Notes: generated from the letters alone by a model not told the origin. Positions 27,801 to 36,178 are shown, counted from the first letter of the stretch. The stretch is DNA of 64,000 nt from Candidatus Obscuribacterales bacterium (GCA_019745415.1 JAIETF010000053.1:1-64000); one strand, 5' to 3'. Numbers and translations: made by a program.

Positions 27801-29590
27801 GAAGCCTCGCCGGGCGTGCCCACAGCCGAGAAAACCCGTTCGACATTTTTGTTTGCCTGCACCAGCTTACTTATTTTCAAGACTGTAGCGGCTGTACCTT
27901 CGATGTCTTTGCCCGGTGGCAGCTCTACCGACAAGATAGTCTCACCGCGGTCTACCGAACCAATTAAGTTCATCGGTATTAGCGCAGTCAAGCCTAAACT
28001 AAAGAGAAAGAAACCAAAAGCAGCCGCCAAAGTGGTTTTACGATGCTTGAGGGCCCAATCGAGACAGACATCGTATAGTTCGACCAGCTTAGAACGTCCG
28101 CTTTCAGCCGGCGGGTTCTTCAGCCAAAAGGCAGCCATCATCGGGGTCATAAGACGAGCCACCACCAAAGACATAAAAACGGCGATGGCTACAGTGAAGC
28201 CGAACTGACGAAAGAACTGACCGGGTATGCCCGATATAAGCGCCAATGGAACAAAGACAGCGATAATCGAAAAGGTTGTAGCGACAACAGCCAGACCAAT
28301 TTCGTCGGCGGCGTCAAGTGCTGCCTGATAGGGCGTCTTGCCCATGTGAATGTGTCTGACGATATTTTCGACTTCAACAATAGCGTCGTCGACCAAGATA
28401 CCAATTACCAAAGCCAACCCTAAAAGCGACATATCATTCAGGGTATAGCCCAAGAGTTTAATAAAGATGAAAGTAGGTATCATACTGAGAGGCATAGCCA
28501 GAGCCGATATGCCGGCAGAGCGCCAGTCTTTGAGAAAGACCCAGATGATCACCACGGCCAGCACCGCTCCCAATACCAATGATTCGATGGTGGCGTCGAA
28601 CGACTCTTGCACATAAACAGCACTGGTGCGCACTTTTTCAATCTTTACCGAAGGCGGCAAAGTAGCCTTCATTTCATCAAGCTTGCGGTCGACCATTTTG
28701 GCCACCTGGGCCATGCCTCTACCGGTGCTGCGCTTGAGCGAAAACGCTACAACCGGTTTGCCATCTAAATAAGCCATCTGTCTGGCTTCGGCATGAGAAT
28801 CTTCCACCGTGCCGAGACTGGAAAGAGGGGCAAACTCACCGTTACGTAGAGCTATTTTAAGATTGCGTAATTCGTCTATGTCATGCGCACTGCCGACAGT
28901 TCTGATGGTCTGTTCGGCACCGGCTAAGCGCCCTCTGCCTCCCGGCATATTGATGTTGCGCAAACGTACCTGGTTGTTCACGCTTTCAGCTGTAAGTCCG
29001 ACAGCCTCCAGCTTAGCAGGGTCTAGATTGATTCTTACTTCGCGGGCTACACCGCCTGAACGCTGCACCTGCCCCACCCCAGGCACCGACAAAAGCACAC
29101 GGCTGATATCGTTATCAATAAGCCAGCTAAGCTCAGTATCGCTCATGCTGTCTGACGAAACTGTATAAGTGGCAAAGGCCTCGCCGGCAAAGTCAAGTCT
29201 TTGGATTATTGGTTCAGTGATCTCGGCTGGCAGCGAGGCTCTAATGCGATTAACCCGATCGCGCACATCGTTGACGGCGCGGTCGGTATTGGTGCCTAGC
29301 TCAAACTCAACCGTAGTAGTAGATGAGCCTTCCGAAATATTGGAAGTTATGTGCTTGATATTGGATAAACCCGAGAGTGCGTCTTCAACTTTGCGAGTCA
29401 CCTGAACTTCCAACTCGGACGGTGCCGCACCACTCTGGGCTATGCTTATGCTCACTGTGGGCATGTCGATATTGGGCAATTCATCCATCTCAATCTGGGT
29501 GAAACAGACCAGCCCAGCGATAGTGAGCATGATAAAAAGCAAAATGGAGGGTATAGGCTGTCTGATTGTCCAGGCAGAAATATTGAGCAT
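24872..29590 (-). CDS. RND efflux pump fused to TolC-type outer-membrane factor
   Basis: A 1572-residue protein. Residues 1-1012 are a full HAE-1/AcrB-type RND transporter, with the TM1 start QPIPSILLFIML, DELPNIDMP, proton-relay Asp401-Asp402 (GILVDDAIVEVEN), two large periplasmic loops and 12 expected helices. After a short Lys-rich cytoplasmic stretch, residues about 1029-1054 look like a signal peptide (VSLSLLLAGIALAANAYQPAIAQ region). The rest (about 1055-1572) is a TolC/OEP factor with the repeated helical barrel pattern (GITLAEALQQALSNN...; RRIQYEYNQELLKITQEV). A GTG codon at 26506 could start the TolC half separately, but no strong ribosome-binding site precedes it. The adaptor gene lies 22 bases upstream. 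Drugs or other hydrophobic compounds are the likely substrates. Confidence 0.92.
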   Translation of the reverse strand: MLNISAWTIRQPIPSILLFIMLTIAGLVCFTQIEMDELPNIDMPTVSISIAQSGAAPSELEVQVTRKVEDALSGLSNIKHITSNISEGSSTTTVEFELGTNTDRAVNDVRDRVNRIRASLPAEITEPIIQRLDFAGEAFATYTVSSDSMSDTELSWLIDNDISRVLLSVPGVGQVQRSGGVAREVRINLDPAKLEAVGLTAESVNNQVRLRNINMPGGRGRLAGAEQTIRTVGSAHDIDELRNLKIALRNGEFAPLSSLGTVEDSHAEARQMAYLDGKPVVAFSLKRSTGRGMAQVAKMVDRKLDEMKATLPPSVKIEKVRTSAVYVQESFDATIESLVLGAVLAVVIIWVFLKDWRSAGISALAMPLSMIPTFIFIKLLGYTLNDMSLLGLALVIGILVDDAIVEVENIVRHIHMGKTPYQAALDAADEIGLAVVATTFSIIAVFVPLALISGIPGQFFRQFGFTVAIAVFMSLVVARLMTPMMAAFWLKNPPAESGRSKLVELYDVCLDWALKHRKTTLAAAFGFFLFSLGLTALIPMNLIGSVDRGETILSVELPPGKDIEGTAATVLKISKLVQANKNVERVFSAVGTPGEASSISSGGESGKVNKANLYISLKHRGERKDSQQVVEQQIREVLQNVPSIRTKFINTSGPGGRVDFCLVGSNPTELDATAQELARQMRDIKGLADVQSNASLQAPQLVIKPNRELAAEHGVTVQSIARTALVATIGDADIALGRFDLPDRQIYVRVQIDPLFKKDLEWIRNLKVSSINGALIPLSALASIDVTSGPSEITRYDKQRQVLISAQLVDKMPLGEAIEAIRALPAFKNKAASVVESPSGDVELQQDVFKGFAVAIVAAVLLMYCVLVLLFNDFVHPFTIMTSLPLSIGGAIAALMISGQPLGLYALIGIVMLMGLVAKNAILLVEYCLMSMHQGMSVDQAIRTAGDARMRPILMTTLAMVAGMVPIAMGLGAGSEVRSPMAVAVIGGLATSSLLTLIVVPVIFTIFNEWKEKLSGAAGKKEKSKQDLVQKVSLSLLLAGIALAANAYQPAIAQDLSSPAKSDQDVETLLESEYRKAEEITETLLQPLPEAAQEGISIKYPDATFLLPIGQQKLPPIKLEASYNRGITLAEALQQALSNNLPIKISNDNYKARRALFAGSLGGFLPDLSMTYRYQNVYQGGDKLFNLRTGNTSLTWAYFQGGKVVSTAFNTYYNMKAARNDYSKQVNDVLLDVYRKYNEVLYNQALLQVRIKSLETSRANLKLTKQQFRAGIGTKFAVMQSESQLASDAQNLVNQQVATRKAAIALAVVLNSDIMDNLLPKEETLGKTFLIDPAAKPVELVARARSLRPELKALEAQRRAAKAAIAQAGSALLPTAQLFVSPSNTKLSGAGGLAGLSSGLAGGATSAAGVNLSTTGTGTSSVNVGGVLGSSVTLGTSVTWNLSGLGVSDMANMEANRIIARRIQYEYNQELLKITQEVHNSFLDMQTAEEQINITEVNVNASREGLRLASKRLSLGNGTNLELIEAQRSYVNALAAQIRAFVEFRNAQAQVLRDTGTISIAALTGASASKLQ

Positions 29591-29612
29591 TTTGATTACC
29601 TAGTTTTAGTTT

Positions 29613-31022
29613 CTAGAGTGTGGCGCTTCTAACTAAGTCGCCGTCGGCAACAAAGACCGTTCCTTCTTTGACTATTGTTTCGCCGGCTTGCAAGCCGTCT
29701 AAAATTTCCACATAGCGATCATGGCGCAACCCTGTGTTTACACGTCTTTTGCGAGCAACACCATTCTCAATCACCAAGACCGAGGCCTTCTCATTTTCAT
29801 AAGCAAGGGCAGACTCAGGCACCGCCAAGCTTTCACGGCTAACAGTGGCGATTGTAGTGGTGACGAACATGCCGGCTTTGAGGTCTTTATCTGTCGGCAA
29901 GGCGATTCTAATTTTGCCAAGCCTTGAAGTCGAATCGACACTGGGAGCAAGCAACCAGACTTTGCCGGTTAAAGAGCGTTTGCCATCGCTCACCAGCACT
30001 TCCTGCCCCAGTCTAATTTGGTCTAAATCTTGCTGAGGCAGCTTGGCTTGCAATTCTAGTTCGCCGTTGCGAATCATCTTATAGATGATTCCACCGCTAT
30101 ATATTTCGCCAAGATGAGCACTTCTTTCGACAATTAGACCGGCATCGGGAGCCTTGACTATGGCTTGCGCTATCTGGGCTTGCAGCTGCTCGACACGAGC
30201 CCGGTGCTGAGCCACGGTGCTGGCGGCGATACTAATATCTTCGTGCCGTCCACCGGTCTGCATTTCATTCAGTCTCAGCCTTTCTCTCTCTCTATTTAGC
30301 TGAGCCTGCCGCAAGCCTTCCTTGGCGGTTTCAAGAGCCGCCTTGTAAGATTGCACATCGGTCCGCTTTTGCTCGGCTTCCTGGGCAGTAGCACCGCCTT
30401 CCCGATAGAGAGACGAATACCTTTCAGAAATTGAAAGTGCATTGCTATATTCAGCCGATGCTCTGGCTATGGCTGCTTCTTTCTGAGCGATGTCGGCGGC
30501 TGTGGAATCGAGCGCAGCTCGCTGCATTTTAATTTCTTCTTGCCGATTGGGCTGCAAAGATTTCTGGTAGCTGGCGGCGGCATTATCTAAGAGTGCCTGC
30601 TCTTCCTTAAGCTGAGCATTCAAGATATCGGTATTGAGCCGGGCTAGAATCTGACCCTTTTGCACCCAGTCGCCTTCTTCGACAAAAAGAACATCGATTT
30701 TGAGCCCGTTAGCCTGAGAACCTATTTCTAGGGGATCTCTGGCCATAACCGTGCCTGTAGCCTTGATCTCTCTAGCCAGAGAATGTTTGTCGACCCGGGC
30801 AGTCTCTACTGTGATTGCCCTTTTCACCGGCTTTTCGTTTTTGCCCTGACCGGCTACAAAATTGCCCATCCCGATGACCAATGCTAGAGCAGAGCCAAAG
30901 GCCAGTCCCAGCCAGAGCCTCTTATTTTTAAAGACTTTCAAGAAACTCTTTTCGGGTTTGCTGAAGCCTAAGAAGCGCCCGGTTGGGCATGTCGTTCTCT
31001 CTTTTTCTTGTGTTTCTAACAT
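29613..31022 (-). CDS. Efflux RND periplasmic adaptor (membrane fusion protein, HlyD/AcrA type)
   Basis: A 469-residue protein. A basic cytoplasmic N-terminus and one membrane helix (about 36-58) lead to the split lipoyl domain (GLKIDVLFVEEGDWVQKGQ and AIVKAPDAGLIVERS). It flanks a long alpha-hairpin (about 135-270, with AALDSTAADIAQKEAAIARA). Beta-barrel and membrane-proximal domains follow (AKLPQQDLDQIRLGQ; VPESALAYENEKASVLVIENG). It bridges the RND pump and the outer-membrane channel. It is the first gene of the two-gene efflux operon, divergent from a TetR regulator. Confidence 0.92.
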   Translation of the reverse strand: MLETQEKERTTCPTGRFLGFSKPEKSFLKVFKNKRLWLGLAFGSALALVIGMGNFVAGQGKNEKPVKRAITVETARVDKHSLAREIKATGTVMARDPLEIGSQANGLKIDVLFVEEGDWVQKGQILARLNTDILNAQLKEEQALLDNAAASYQKSLQPNRQEEIKMQRAALDSTAADIAQKEAAIARASAEYSNALSISERYSSLYREGGATAQEAEQKRTDVQSYKAALETAKEGLRQAQLNRERERLRLNEMQTGGRHEDISIAASTVAQHRARVEQLQAQIAQAIVKAPDAGLIVERSAHLGEIYSGGIIYKMIRNGELELQAKLPQQDLDQIRLGQEVLVSDGKRSLTGKVWLLAPSVDSTSRLGKIRIALPTDKDLKAGMFVTTTIATVSRESLAVPESALAYENEKASVLVIENGVARKRRVNTGLRHDRYVEILDGLQAGETIVKEGTVFVADGDLVRSATL

Positions 31023-31075
31023 TGGTCACCTGGATGAACTTAGTCATGGTTTGGTTGGGAGGAAAACTTTTGCGG

Positions 31076-31103
31076 CGTTCTATATAAGGAACTATATCGA
31101 ACG
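31076..31103. promoter_or_regulatory. Candidate TetR operator between efflux operon and regulator
   Basis: CGTTCTATATA, six bases, then TATATCGAACG forms an 11-bp inverted repeat with one mismatch. A second TATCGAAC copy follows at 31108-31115 as a direct repeat. It lies in the 154-base divergent spacer, 54 bases from the adaptor ATG. Confidence 0.55.
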
Positions 31104-31176
31104 TTTGTTATCGAACACCTGTTTATTATAAAACCGTTGTGTGAAAAAAGTCCAGCCATCTGTTACATTAGATTTG

Positions 31177-31746
31177 ATGCCTAAGATTGTCGACCACGAA
31201 GAATACCGCCGCGAGCTCTTGACTAAGAGTTTCGACGCCATGGCTGAGAAGGGCTATAGCGCCCTCACCATGCGCGATCTATCTAAAGCAATTGGGGTTT
31301 CAACCGGCACAATCTATCACTACTTTGAAAGCAAGCAAGCTATCTTTGAGGCTCTGCTTGACCATTTCTTAAATAGTAAAGCTACTAATTTCGTAGAGTT
31401 CGCCGCTCAGTCAAAGAACTTTGAGCAAGGACTCGACCTCTTGCTCGACTGGATGCAAGAAAACGAAGAATACTTCATGAAATGGACCCTCATTCAAATA
31501 GATGTATATCGCTCAGGCGACGAAGTACTCTTGACCAAAATGCGCGATACATTTTGCTCACCCGCCTTGCTTGAGATATTCAAGCAAAGACTATTCATAG
31601 ATGACGAAAGCATCTGTGATTTCATCGGTGTGTTTATGTCGGGCATGGTCATGGAAAGAGCCCTCTCGGGTAGAGATCTGAGATGGAGTCAACAAAGAAC
31701 TCTTCTAAAGACCATGCTTCAGCTCTATTTTAAGAAACATAAGTAA
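31177..31746 (+). CDS. TetR/AcrR-family repressor of the efflux operon
   Basis: A 189-residue regulator. The N-terminal HTH is clear (ALTMRDLSKAIGVSTGTIYHYFESKQAIFEALL at about 28-60), followed by an all-helical ligand domain. The ATG at 31177 places the HTH at the usual distance from the N-terminus. A GTG 36 bases upstream would add 12 residues; neither start has a good ribosome-binding site. It is divergent from the adaptor/RND-TolC operon, with an inverted repeat between. It very probably represses that operon until an effector binds. Confidence 0.88.
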   Translation: MPKIVDHEEYRRELLTKSFDAMAEKGYSALTMRDLSKAIGVSTGTIYHYFESKQAIFEALLDHFLNSKATNFVEFAAQSKNFEQGLDLLLDWMQENEEYFMKWTLIQIDVYRSGDEVLLTKMRDTFCSPALLEIFKQRLFIDDESICDFIGVFMSGMVMERALSGRDLRWSQQRTLLKTMLQLYFKKHK

Positions 31747-31777
31747 GTGCTGAGTACAGCAAAGAAATACACTGACT

Positions 31778-34261
31778 CTATTGTCTAACCCAATATTCAT
31801 CTCGCGGATAGAGATCGTGATTTAGCTCAACTGCTGGAAACTTAGTGGTCGAGACTCTTCCATTGTCTTGATCAAGTATCTCGCTCAGTAAGGCACGGCA
31901 GTCGGCACCGGTTTCTTCGCAATAGTCGGGAATGCGACTCTCGTCATACCTTTGCAAAACCTGTGCCTTGCCTGCTTCAAAAGGGGTCATACTACCGACC
32001 ATTGTCGCTCCGAACGAAAGCACATAAGGAAAAGAATTGGCCACTGTGCGCATTGTACGCTGGGTCGGACACCAGACTGCCACTATGCCGCCAGGCTTGA
32101 GATACCGCTTGAGATTCTCGAAATGCTCTTTTGAATAGAGCATGCCCGAGCCGGAATCATAGGGACGCAGAGGATCCTGCTCAATGACGTCATACTTACG
32201 ACCCTCTCTTTGCAAACCCTTTCTGCCATCGGCAAAGACCATACGAATGCGCTGGTCAGAAAGCAAACGACTGAGCGGCTTGTATGGCTTCGTCTTATTT
32301 AGCTGCTTGAGACAGTCATAAGTGGGCTCGACAATCTCAAAGCAAGTGATGTTTTTGGTCAATTGATTGGCACCACTGGCATATAGTGTATTGCCGCTGC
32401 CCAAACCGATGACAGCCACATCTAAGGGCTGAGGATGCAAAAAGACAGGCAAAAGACCAATCTGTGAATGATACCGCCCATAGGGCAATTCGCTATGACC
32501 TTGTCCATTGACATAAACAAAGGTGTGCTCAGGGCTCCAGCTTACCGGGCCGGTGGCGGCAAGACCACTGTGATCTTCGCTCATAGTAAACTGACCGGGG
32601 CTGCAATAACCGTGCAGTTTATGCCAAATTTCTTTAGCATTGGGCACATAGAAAAAGAGCCCAAGGGCGGCAGCAGCAGTCAAAACAAGAGAGAGACCGC
32701 CAGAGAGAGCTGGTTTATTCAACTTCTCTTTGAGTAGACCAAAGAGCCACATAAACAAAAAGATACTGCCGCCCAAAAGAAAGAGACGCAGGGTGCCTGA
32801 TGTCTTCAAATATCTAAGGGCAAACAAACCGACAAAAAGCGACCCCAAGGTCGAACCGATAATATTGGCTGTCTGCACCAAACTAATGCGTCTGCCAACA
32901 AATTTGAGGTCGGTCTGCAAGACCTTTTGCAGGCTGACAAAACTCATACCCATCAATGTCACAGGCGGCACAATCAAAGCAGCCGGAAGAAAGACATAAA
33001 GCTGCAAGAGCAATTTAAGCGGCGGTATTTTGGCGCTAAAATCGATTGGATCATACTGTCCGAAGAACTCAAAGAGACTTTTGAACACTGAATCAAAGCC
33101 TAGATTCTTGACGAAAAAGGCAAGGGCAACCACTGCATAGATACTGCAAAGTGATTGAAACAGGAAAAAGTCGGATGCAGGATTTTTGCGCCTGGCGAGC
33201 AGTCTTGAACCAAGCAAGGTGCCGGCGGCAAGCCCAAACAAATAAAGAAACAAAAGCCAACCATAGGTCATCGAATTGGCTTTGAGCATGACCGAGATTA
33301 GCCTGAACCACAAAATCTCAAGACCAAGCGCTAGAAAACCTGAAAGAGCACTGAATGTCGCCCAGGCCGCCAGACGAGGTCCGGTCATCGCTTGAGAAAC
33401 CGCCGGAATCAGGGTAGCCTCATCCAATTGTTCTTTATTAGACTTCGCCGCTACCGAATCAATATGTGCTTGAACACGCTCAGGCTCAGCCGGGCACTCT
33501 GCATCGACCTGATCGCCAGCGAGGCGGCGCGCCCGGCTGCCCACGATAAAGGCGCCCAGAGCACAAACTAAGTTAAGAGCTGCACTGAGATAAAGACTCG
33601 GTTCATAGCCTAGATTGCGAACCATAAACAATGCCGCCACCAAAGAGCCAACCGCCGAACCCATTGTATTCAAGGCATAAAACCAGGCAATACTTATCGG
33701 AGCTCTGGCAATAATGGTGATAAAAGCCCTAGAGATAACCGGCAGGGTCATGCCCATAAAGAAAGTCGGCAAACAAAGCGCAGCAAAAACGACAATAAAA
33801 GCTAACAGGCGGGAGTCACCCAGAAAAGGCACCCGACAATAGAGAAAGTCATAGAGCAAGACCTTGCTGCCGGCGCCGAAAAGACCTATCAATAGCTCAG
33901 AGACGGCAAAGGCAAAAATCAACGAAGAACGGCGCTGCATTTTGTCGCAGATGATACCACCGGCGAGACTACCAACACCCATGCCGAGCATGCAGGCGGC
34001 AGTTATCAAACTAACTGAAACAGTTTCTGCTCCTGTAAAAAGACCGAGCATACGCTGCCAGACAACTTGATAAACCAAAGCACAAAAGCCTGAAACAAAA
34101 AACAATAGCAAAATCATCAACAAAGCAGCATTATTGTTATTGCTTGCTTTGTCGTTATTGCCAGGAACTTTATTACTAGGAACGTTATTAACTGGTTCGC
34201 TATCAGTCGGACGGCTTTTGTTTGGCGCACTGCTTACCGAGGCAGAACTTTCATCTGTCAT
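31778..34261 (-). CDS. Membrane-bound spermidine synthase-like protein (MFS/aminopropyltransferase fusion)
   Basis: An 827-residue protein. A Ser/Asn-rich disordered N-terminus (1-44) precedes about 12-14 membrane helices arranged like the fused MFS/spermidine synthase family (FVSGFCALVYQVVWQRML at about 55-72, GMTLPVISRAF, and a second set after residue 300). The C-terminal domain (about 600-800) is a Rossmann methyltransferase-like fold with VAVIGLGSGNTLYASG, an acidic strand (CFEIVEP), and EQDPLRPYDSG where spermidine synthases have the catalytic D-A/S-x-D region. The real substrate of this family is mostly unknown. Single gene. Confidence 0.82.
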   Translation of the reverse strand: MTDESSASVSSAPNKSRPTDSEPVNNVPSNKVPGNNDKASNNNNAALLMILLLFFVSGFCALVYQVVWQRMLGLFTGAETVSVSLITAACMLGMGVGSLAGGIICDKMQRRSSLIFAFAVSELLIGLFGAGSKVLLYDFLYCRVPFLGDSRLLAFIVVFAALCLPTFFMGMTLPVISRAFITIIARAPISIAWFYALNTMGSAVGSLVAALFMVRNLGYEPSLYLSAALNLVCALGAFIVGSRARRLAGDQVDAECPAEPERVQAHIDSVAAKSNKEQLDEATLIPAVSQAMTGPRLAAWATFSALSGFLALGLEILWFRLISVMLKANSMTYGWLLFLYLFGLAAGTLLGSRLLARRKNPASDFFLFQSLCSIYAVVALAFFVKNLGFDSVFKSLFEFFGQYDPIDFSAKIPPLKLLLQLYVFLPAALIVPPVTLMGMSFVSLQKVLQTDLKFVGRRISLVQTANIIGSTLGSLFVGLFALRYLKTSGTLRLFLLGGSIFLFMWLFGLLKEKLNKPALSGGLSLVLTAAAALGLFFYVPNAKEIWHKLHGYCSPGQFTMSEDHSGLAATGPVSWSPEHTFVYVNGQGHSELPYGRYHSQIGLLPVFLHPQPLDVAVIGLGSGNTLYASGANQLTKNITCFEIVEPTYDCLKQLNKTKPYKPLSRLLSDQRIRMVFADGRKGLQREGRKYDVIEQDPLRPYDSGSGMLYSKEHFENLKRYLKPGGIVAVWCPTQRTMRTVANSFPYVLSFGATMVGSMTPFEAGKAQVLQRYDESRIPDYCEETGADCRALLSEILDQDNGRVSTTKFPAVELNHDLYPRDEYWVRQ

Positions 34262-34366
34262 AAATTTCGAGTATTAGCCTCATGGGGCGACGGCGCAAAA
34301 CGCCTATTTTACGCCATCATTGCCCAATAAGGCTTAGACTTTGCCAAGCTTGGCCATATATTCAGC

Positions 34367-34837
34367 CTAAGACGGCCAGATAACAGGATCAGCAGACTTG
34401 ATGCCGTCTTCCATCGTTTCAGAATTGAGCGAGCCGTCTTTAGCCTGCACGCATATGTAATACAAGTCAGAATCGGAAATATTTCGCAAAGTGCGACTAC
34501 CAGCCGGGCTCACACGCACAATCGTGCCTTCTTCCACAGCGAATACCTCGCCGTCAATTTGCATTTCACCACTGCCACCCAGAAAAATATAGGCTTCCTC
34601 GTTTTCTCTATGCTGGTGATAAAAGGGCACCGCCGCGCCAGCCGGCAACTTATTCATAGATATTTGCATACCGCTCAGGCCTAAAAACTGTTTGATAAAC
34701 AGTTTGCCCTTAACAGTGCGCTTAAGCGCCGGCAACTCCAATTTATAGTCGTCGAGCCGAGCAAGCGGACCGGTATAGGCGGCACTAAAATTGGCACCAA
34801 TGCGCGTGCGAATATCAGCTGTTTGGTTAACAGGCAT
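34367..34837 (-). CDS. Cupin-domain protein
   Basis: A 156-residue protein with a single conserved beta-barrel cupin. Motif 1 is about 73-92 (PFYHQHRENEEAYIFLGGSG) with His75, His77 and Glu81 as metal ligands. Motif 2 is weaker (about 112-125, PAGSRTLRNISDSDL). A strong GGAGGT lies six bases before the ATG. Small cupins are isomerases, dioxygenases or sensors, and the substrate is unknown. It is divergent from a TetR regulator with two matched operator boxes, so it is the likely regulated target. Confidence 0.85.
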   Translation of the reverse strand: MPVNQTADIRTRIGANFSAAYTGPLARLDDYKLELPALKRTVKGKLFIKQFLGLSGMQISMNKLPAGAAVPFYHQHRENEEAYIFLGGSGEMQIDGEVFAVEEGTIVRVSPAGSRTLRNISDSDLYYICVQAKDGSLNSETMEDGIKSADPVIWPS

Positions 34838-34861
34838 GAGACTTACCTCCAGGTTTTGAAT

Positions 34862-34878
34862 TTTGTACCACTCAGTAT
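34862..34878. promoter_or_regulatory. Operator box A between cupin and TetR genes
   Basis: TTTGTACCACTCAGTAT is the inverted counterpart of box B (15 of 17 positions match). It overlaps the minus-strand -10-like TATACT, so binding would block cupin transcription. Confidence 0.6.
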
Positions 34879-34909
34879 ATAATATGATTAAAACAGATCA
34901 AGAGTTTTT

Positions 34910-34926
34910 ATACTGGTTGGTACAAA
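34910..34926. promoter_or_regulatory. Operator box B next to the TetR start
   Basis: ATACTGGTTGGTACAAA is a near-perfect inverted copy of box A, 48 bases away centre to centre, ending five bases before the TetR ATG. It also covers a plus-strand TATACT. Autoregulation is likely. Confidence 0.6.
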
Positions 34927-34930
34927 TTTA

Positions 34931-35521
34931 ATGAGCCGAGGCAGACCAAAGAAATTCAATAACGACCAAGCCCTGCATGACGCCATGCTTGTTTTTTGGC
35001 GTAACGGTTACCGAGGCACGGCGCTGGACGATCTTACCGCCGCTCTCAACATCAACAAACCCAGTCTTTACGCTGCCTTCGGCGACAAAGAAGAACTATT
35101 TCTGAGAGTAATCGACCATTACCGCTCCCATATTCTTGCCCCAATTTCAAAGCCGTTGGCCCAATGCACCAACCTGAAGGACGGCTTGCGTCAATACTTT
35201 AGAGACATAGCGAAAATTGTTATCGGCAAAGAAACCCCGCCCGGCTGCCTGGTTGCCTGCATGCTTGCCGATGAATGCTGCGAAAGCGAATTGATCAAGA
35301 CAAAGCTGGCTAGCGCCATAAGTGAATCAGATCAGCTCTTTTGTCGTGTCTTTGAAAAGCATATAGATGAACTAAACCCTCAGATTACACCGGAAGCTGC
35401 CGCTGTTCTATTGGTCTCCACTTTACACGGTCTATCGATCAGAGCCAGAGCCGGCGCCAGTCGCGAAACCATCGAGAGCGGCGCTTCTGCCTTTCTAAAG
35501 GTGGTGCTCAAACCGGCTTAG
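34931..35521 (+). CDS. TetR/AcrR-family regulator
   Basis: A 196-residue regulator. It opens with SRGRPKKFNNDQALHDAM; the HTH spans about 25-55 (GTALDDLTAALNINKPSLYAAFGDKEELF), followed by a TetR_C-like domain with conserved PPGCLVAC (99-106) and the late segment LVSTLHGLSIRARAGAS. This GCLV type is common in YcdC/AcrR-like regulators of small redox-enzyme genes. The ATG is five bases from operator box B, so the transcript is nearly leaderless. It most likely controls itself and the divergent cupin gene. Confidence 0.9.
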   Translation: MSRGRPKKFNNDQALHDAMLVFWRNGYRGTALDDLTAALNINKPSLYAAFGDKEELFLRVIDHYRSHILAPISKPLAQCTNLKDGLRQYFRDIAKIVIGKETPPGCLVACMLADECCESELIKTKLASAISESDQLFCRVFEKHIDELNPQITPEAAAVLLVSTLHGLSIRARAGASRETIESGASAFLKVVLKPA

Positions 35522-35536
35522 TTTGCCTTTCGCCAG

Positions 35537-36178
35537 TCATTGGCAAACACTGAGCCGATGAGGGTTAATCAAATCTTCTATCTCTAAATGCTCTTCCAGT
35601 TTCTCCCAAAGAGCATCGGCACCCTGGGCAATTTTTAAATCCATTTCGTCTTGGTGAATGGGCAAGACCTGATAAAAATAGACCTTCTTTTCCTGCGAGA
35701 CCTCAAGCTCAAAGAATTCTTCCGCAAAAAACAAGGGCGGAGCAAGCAAAAAACCTGCCATTTCAAGCTCTTCGCAAACTGGCTCACCGGTGGGAACAGT
35801 ATGATTGATGCCGAACCAGGTAGCGGCATAGTAAGGATGCCTTGCTAGAATCTTGAGCCATCTAATCGGCCAGTAATTCTTCTCATCTTCGAAAGCTTCC
35901 ATTGTAAGGGGCCAATCAGGGGGTAAACAGATCAACAACTCGGCATATTTAAACTCATCCAGTTCTTCCGGCACATTCATAGGCAAATCGCTCATACCGG
36001 TGGTAACTAGAGTGATGAATGGTCTTTCTTCATCTGCAGGAACAATATGAATATCAATATGCAATGCGTCTGAAACTGTTTCATGCAAAACCAAATCAAA
36101 ATCGCCTACATACTCTTCAATATGTGCAGTGACGAGACTGATCAAATCAGGTGAATCAGGTGAATCAGGTGAACCCAT
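35537..36178 (-). CDS. Suppressor-of-fused (SUFU) domain protein
   Basis: A 213-residue protein. Residues about 12-205 match the bacterial SUFU-family pattern: HIDIHIVPADEERPFITLVT, GMSDLPMNVP, YAELLICLPPDWPL, NYWPIRWLKILARHP and LPIHQDEMDLKI. In animals SUFU restrains Gli factors. In bacteria the domain is widespread, often as an immunity-like partner of polymorphic toxins, and no biochemical role is settled. The N-terminal SPDSPDSPD stretch comes from a 9-bp tandem repeat. Convergent with the TetR gene; no toxin gene is adjacent. Confidence 0.85.
   Translation of the reverse strand: MGSPDSPDSPDLISLVTAHIEEYVGDFDLVLHETVSDALHIDIHIVPADEERPFITLVTTGMSDLPMNVPEELDEFKYAELLICLPPDWPLTMEAFEDEKNYWPIRWLKILARHPYYAATWFGINHTVPTGEPVCEELEMAGFLLAPPLFFAEEFFELEVSQEKKVYFYQVLPIHQDEMDLKIAQGADALWEKLEEHLEIEDLINPHRLSVCQ
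36146..36172. repeat. 9-bp tandem repeat in the SUFU gene
   Basis: Three perfect copies of ATCAGGTGA encode the Ser-Pro-Asp repeats at the N-terminus of the SUFU protein. Copy number could vary by slippage in steps of three residues without frameshift. Confidence 0.8.

Noticed and set aside
36146-36172. Short repeats considered as a CRISPR-like array
   Set aside because: Nine-base units without spacers inside a coding sequence; simple tandem repeat only.
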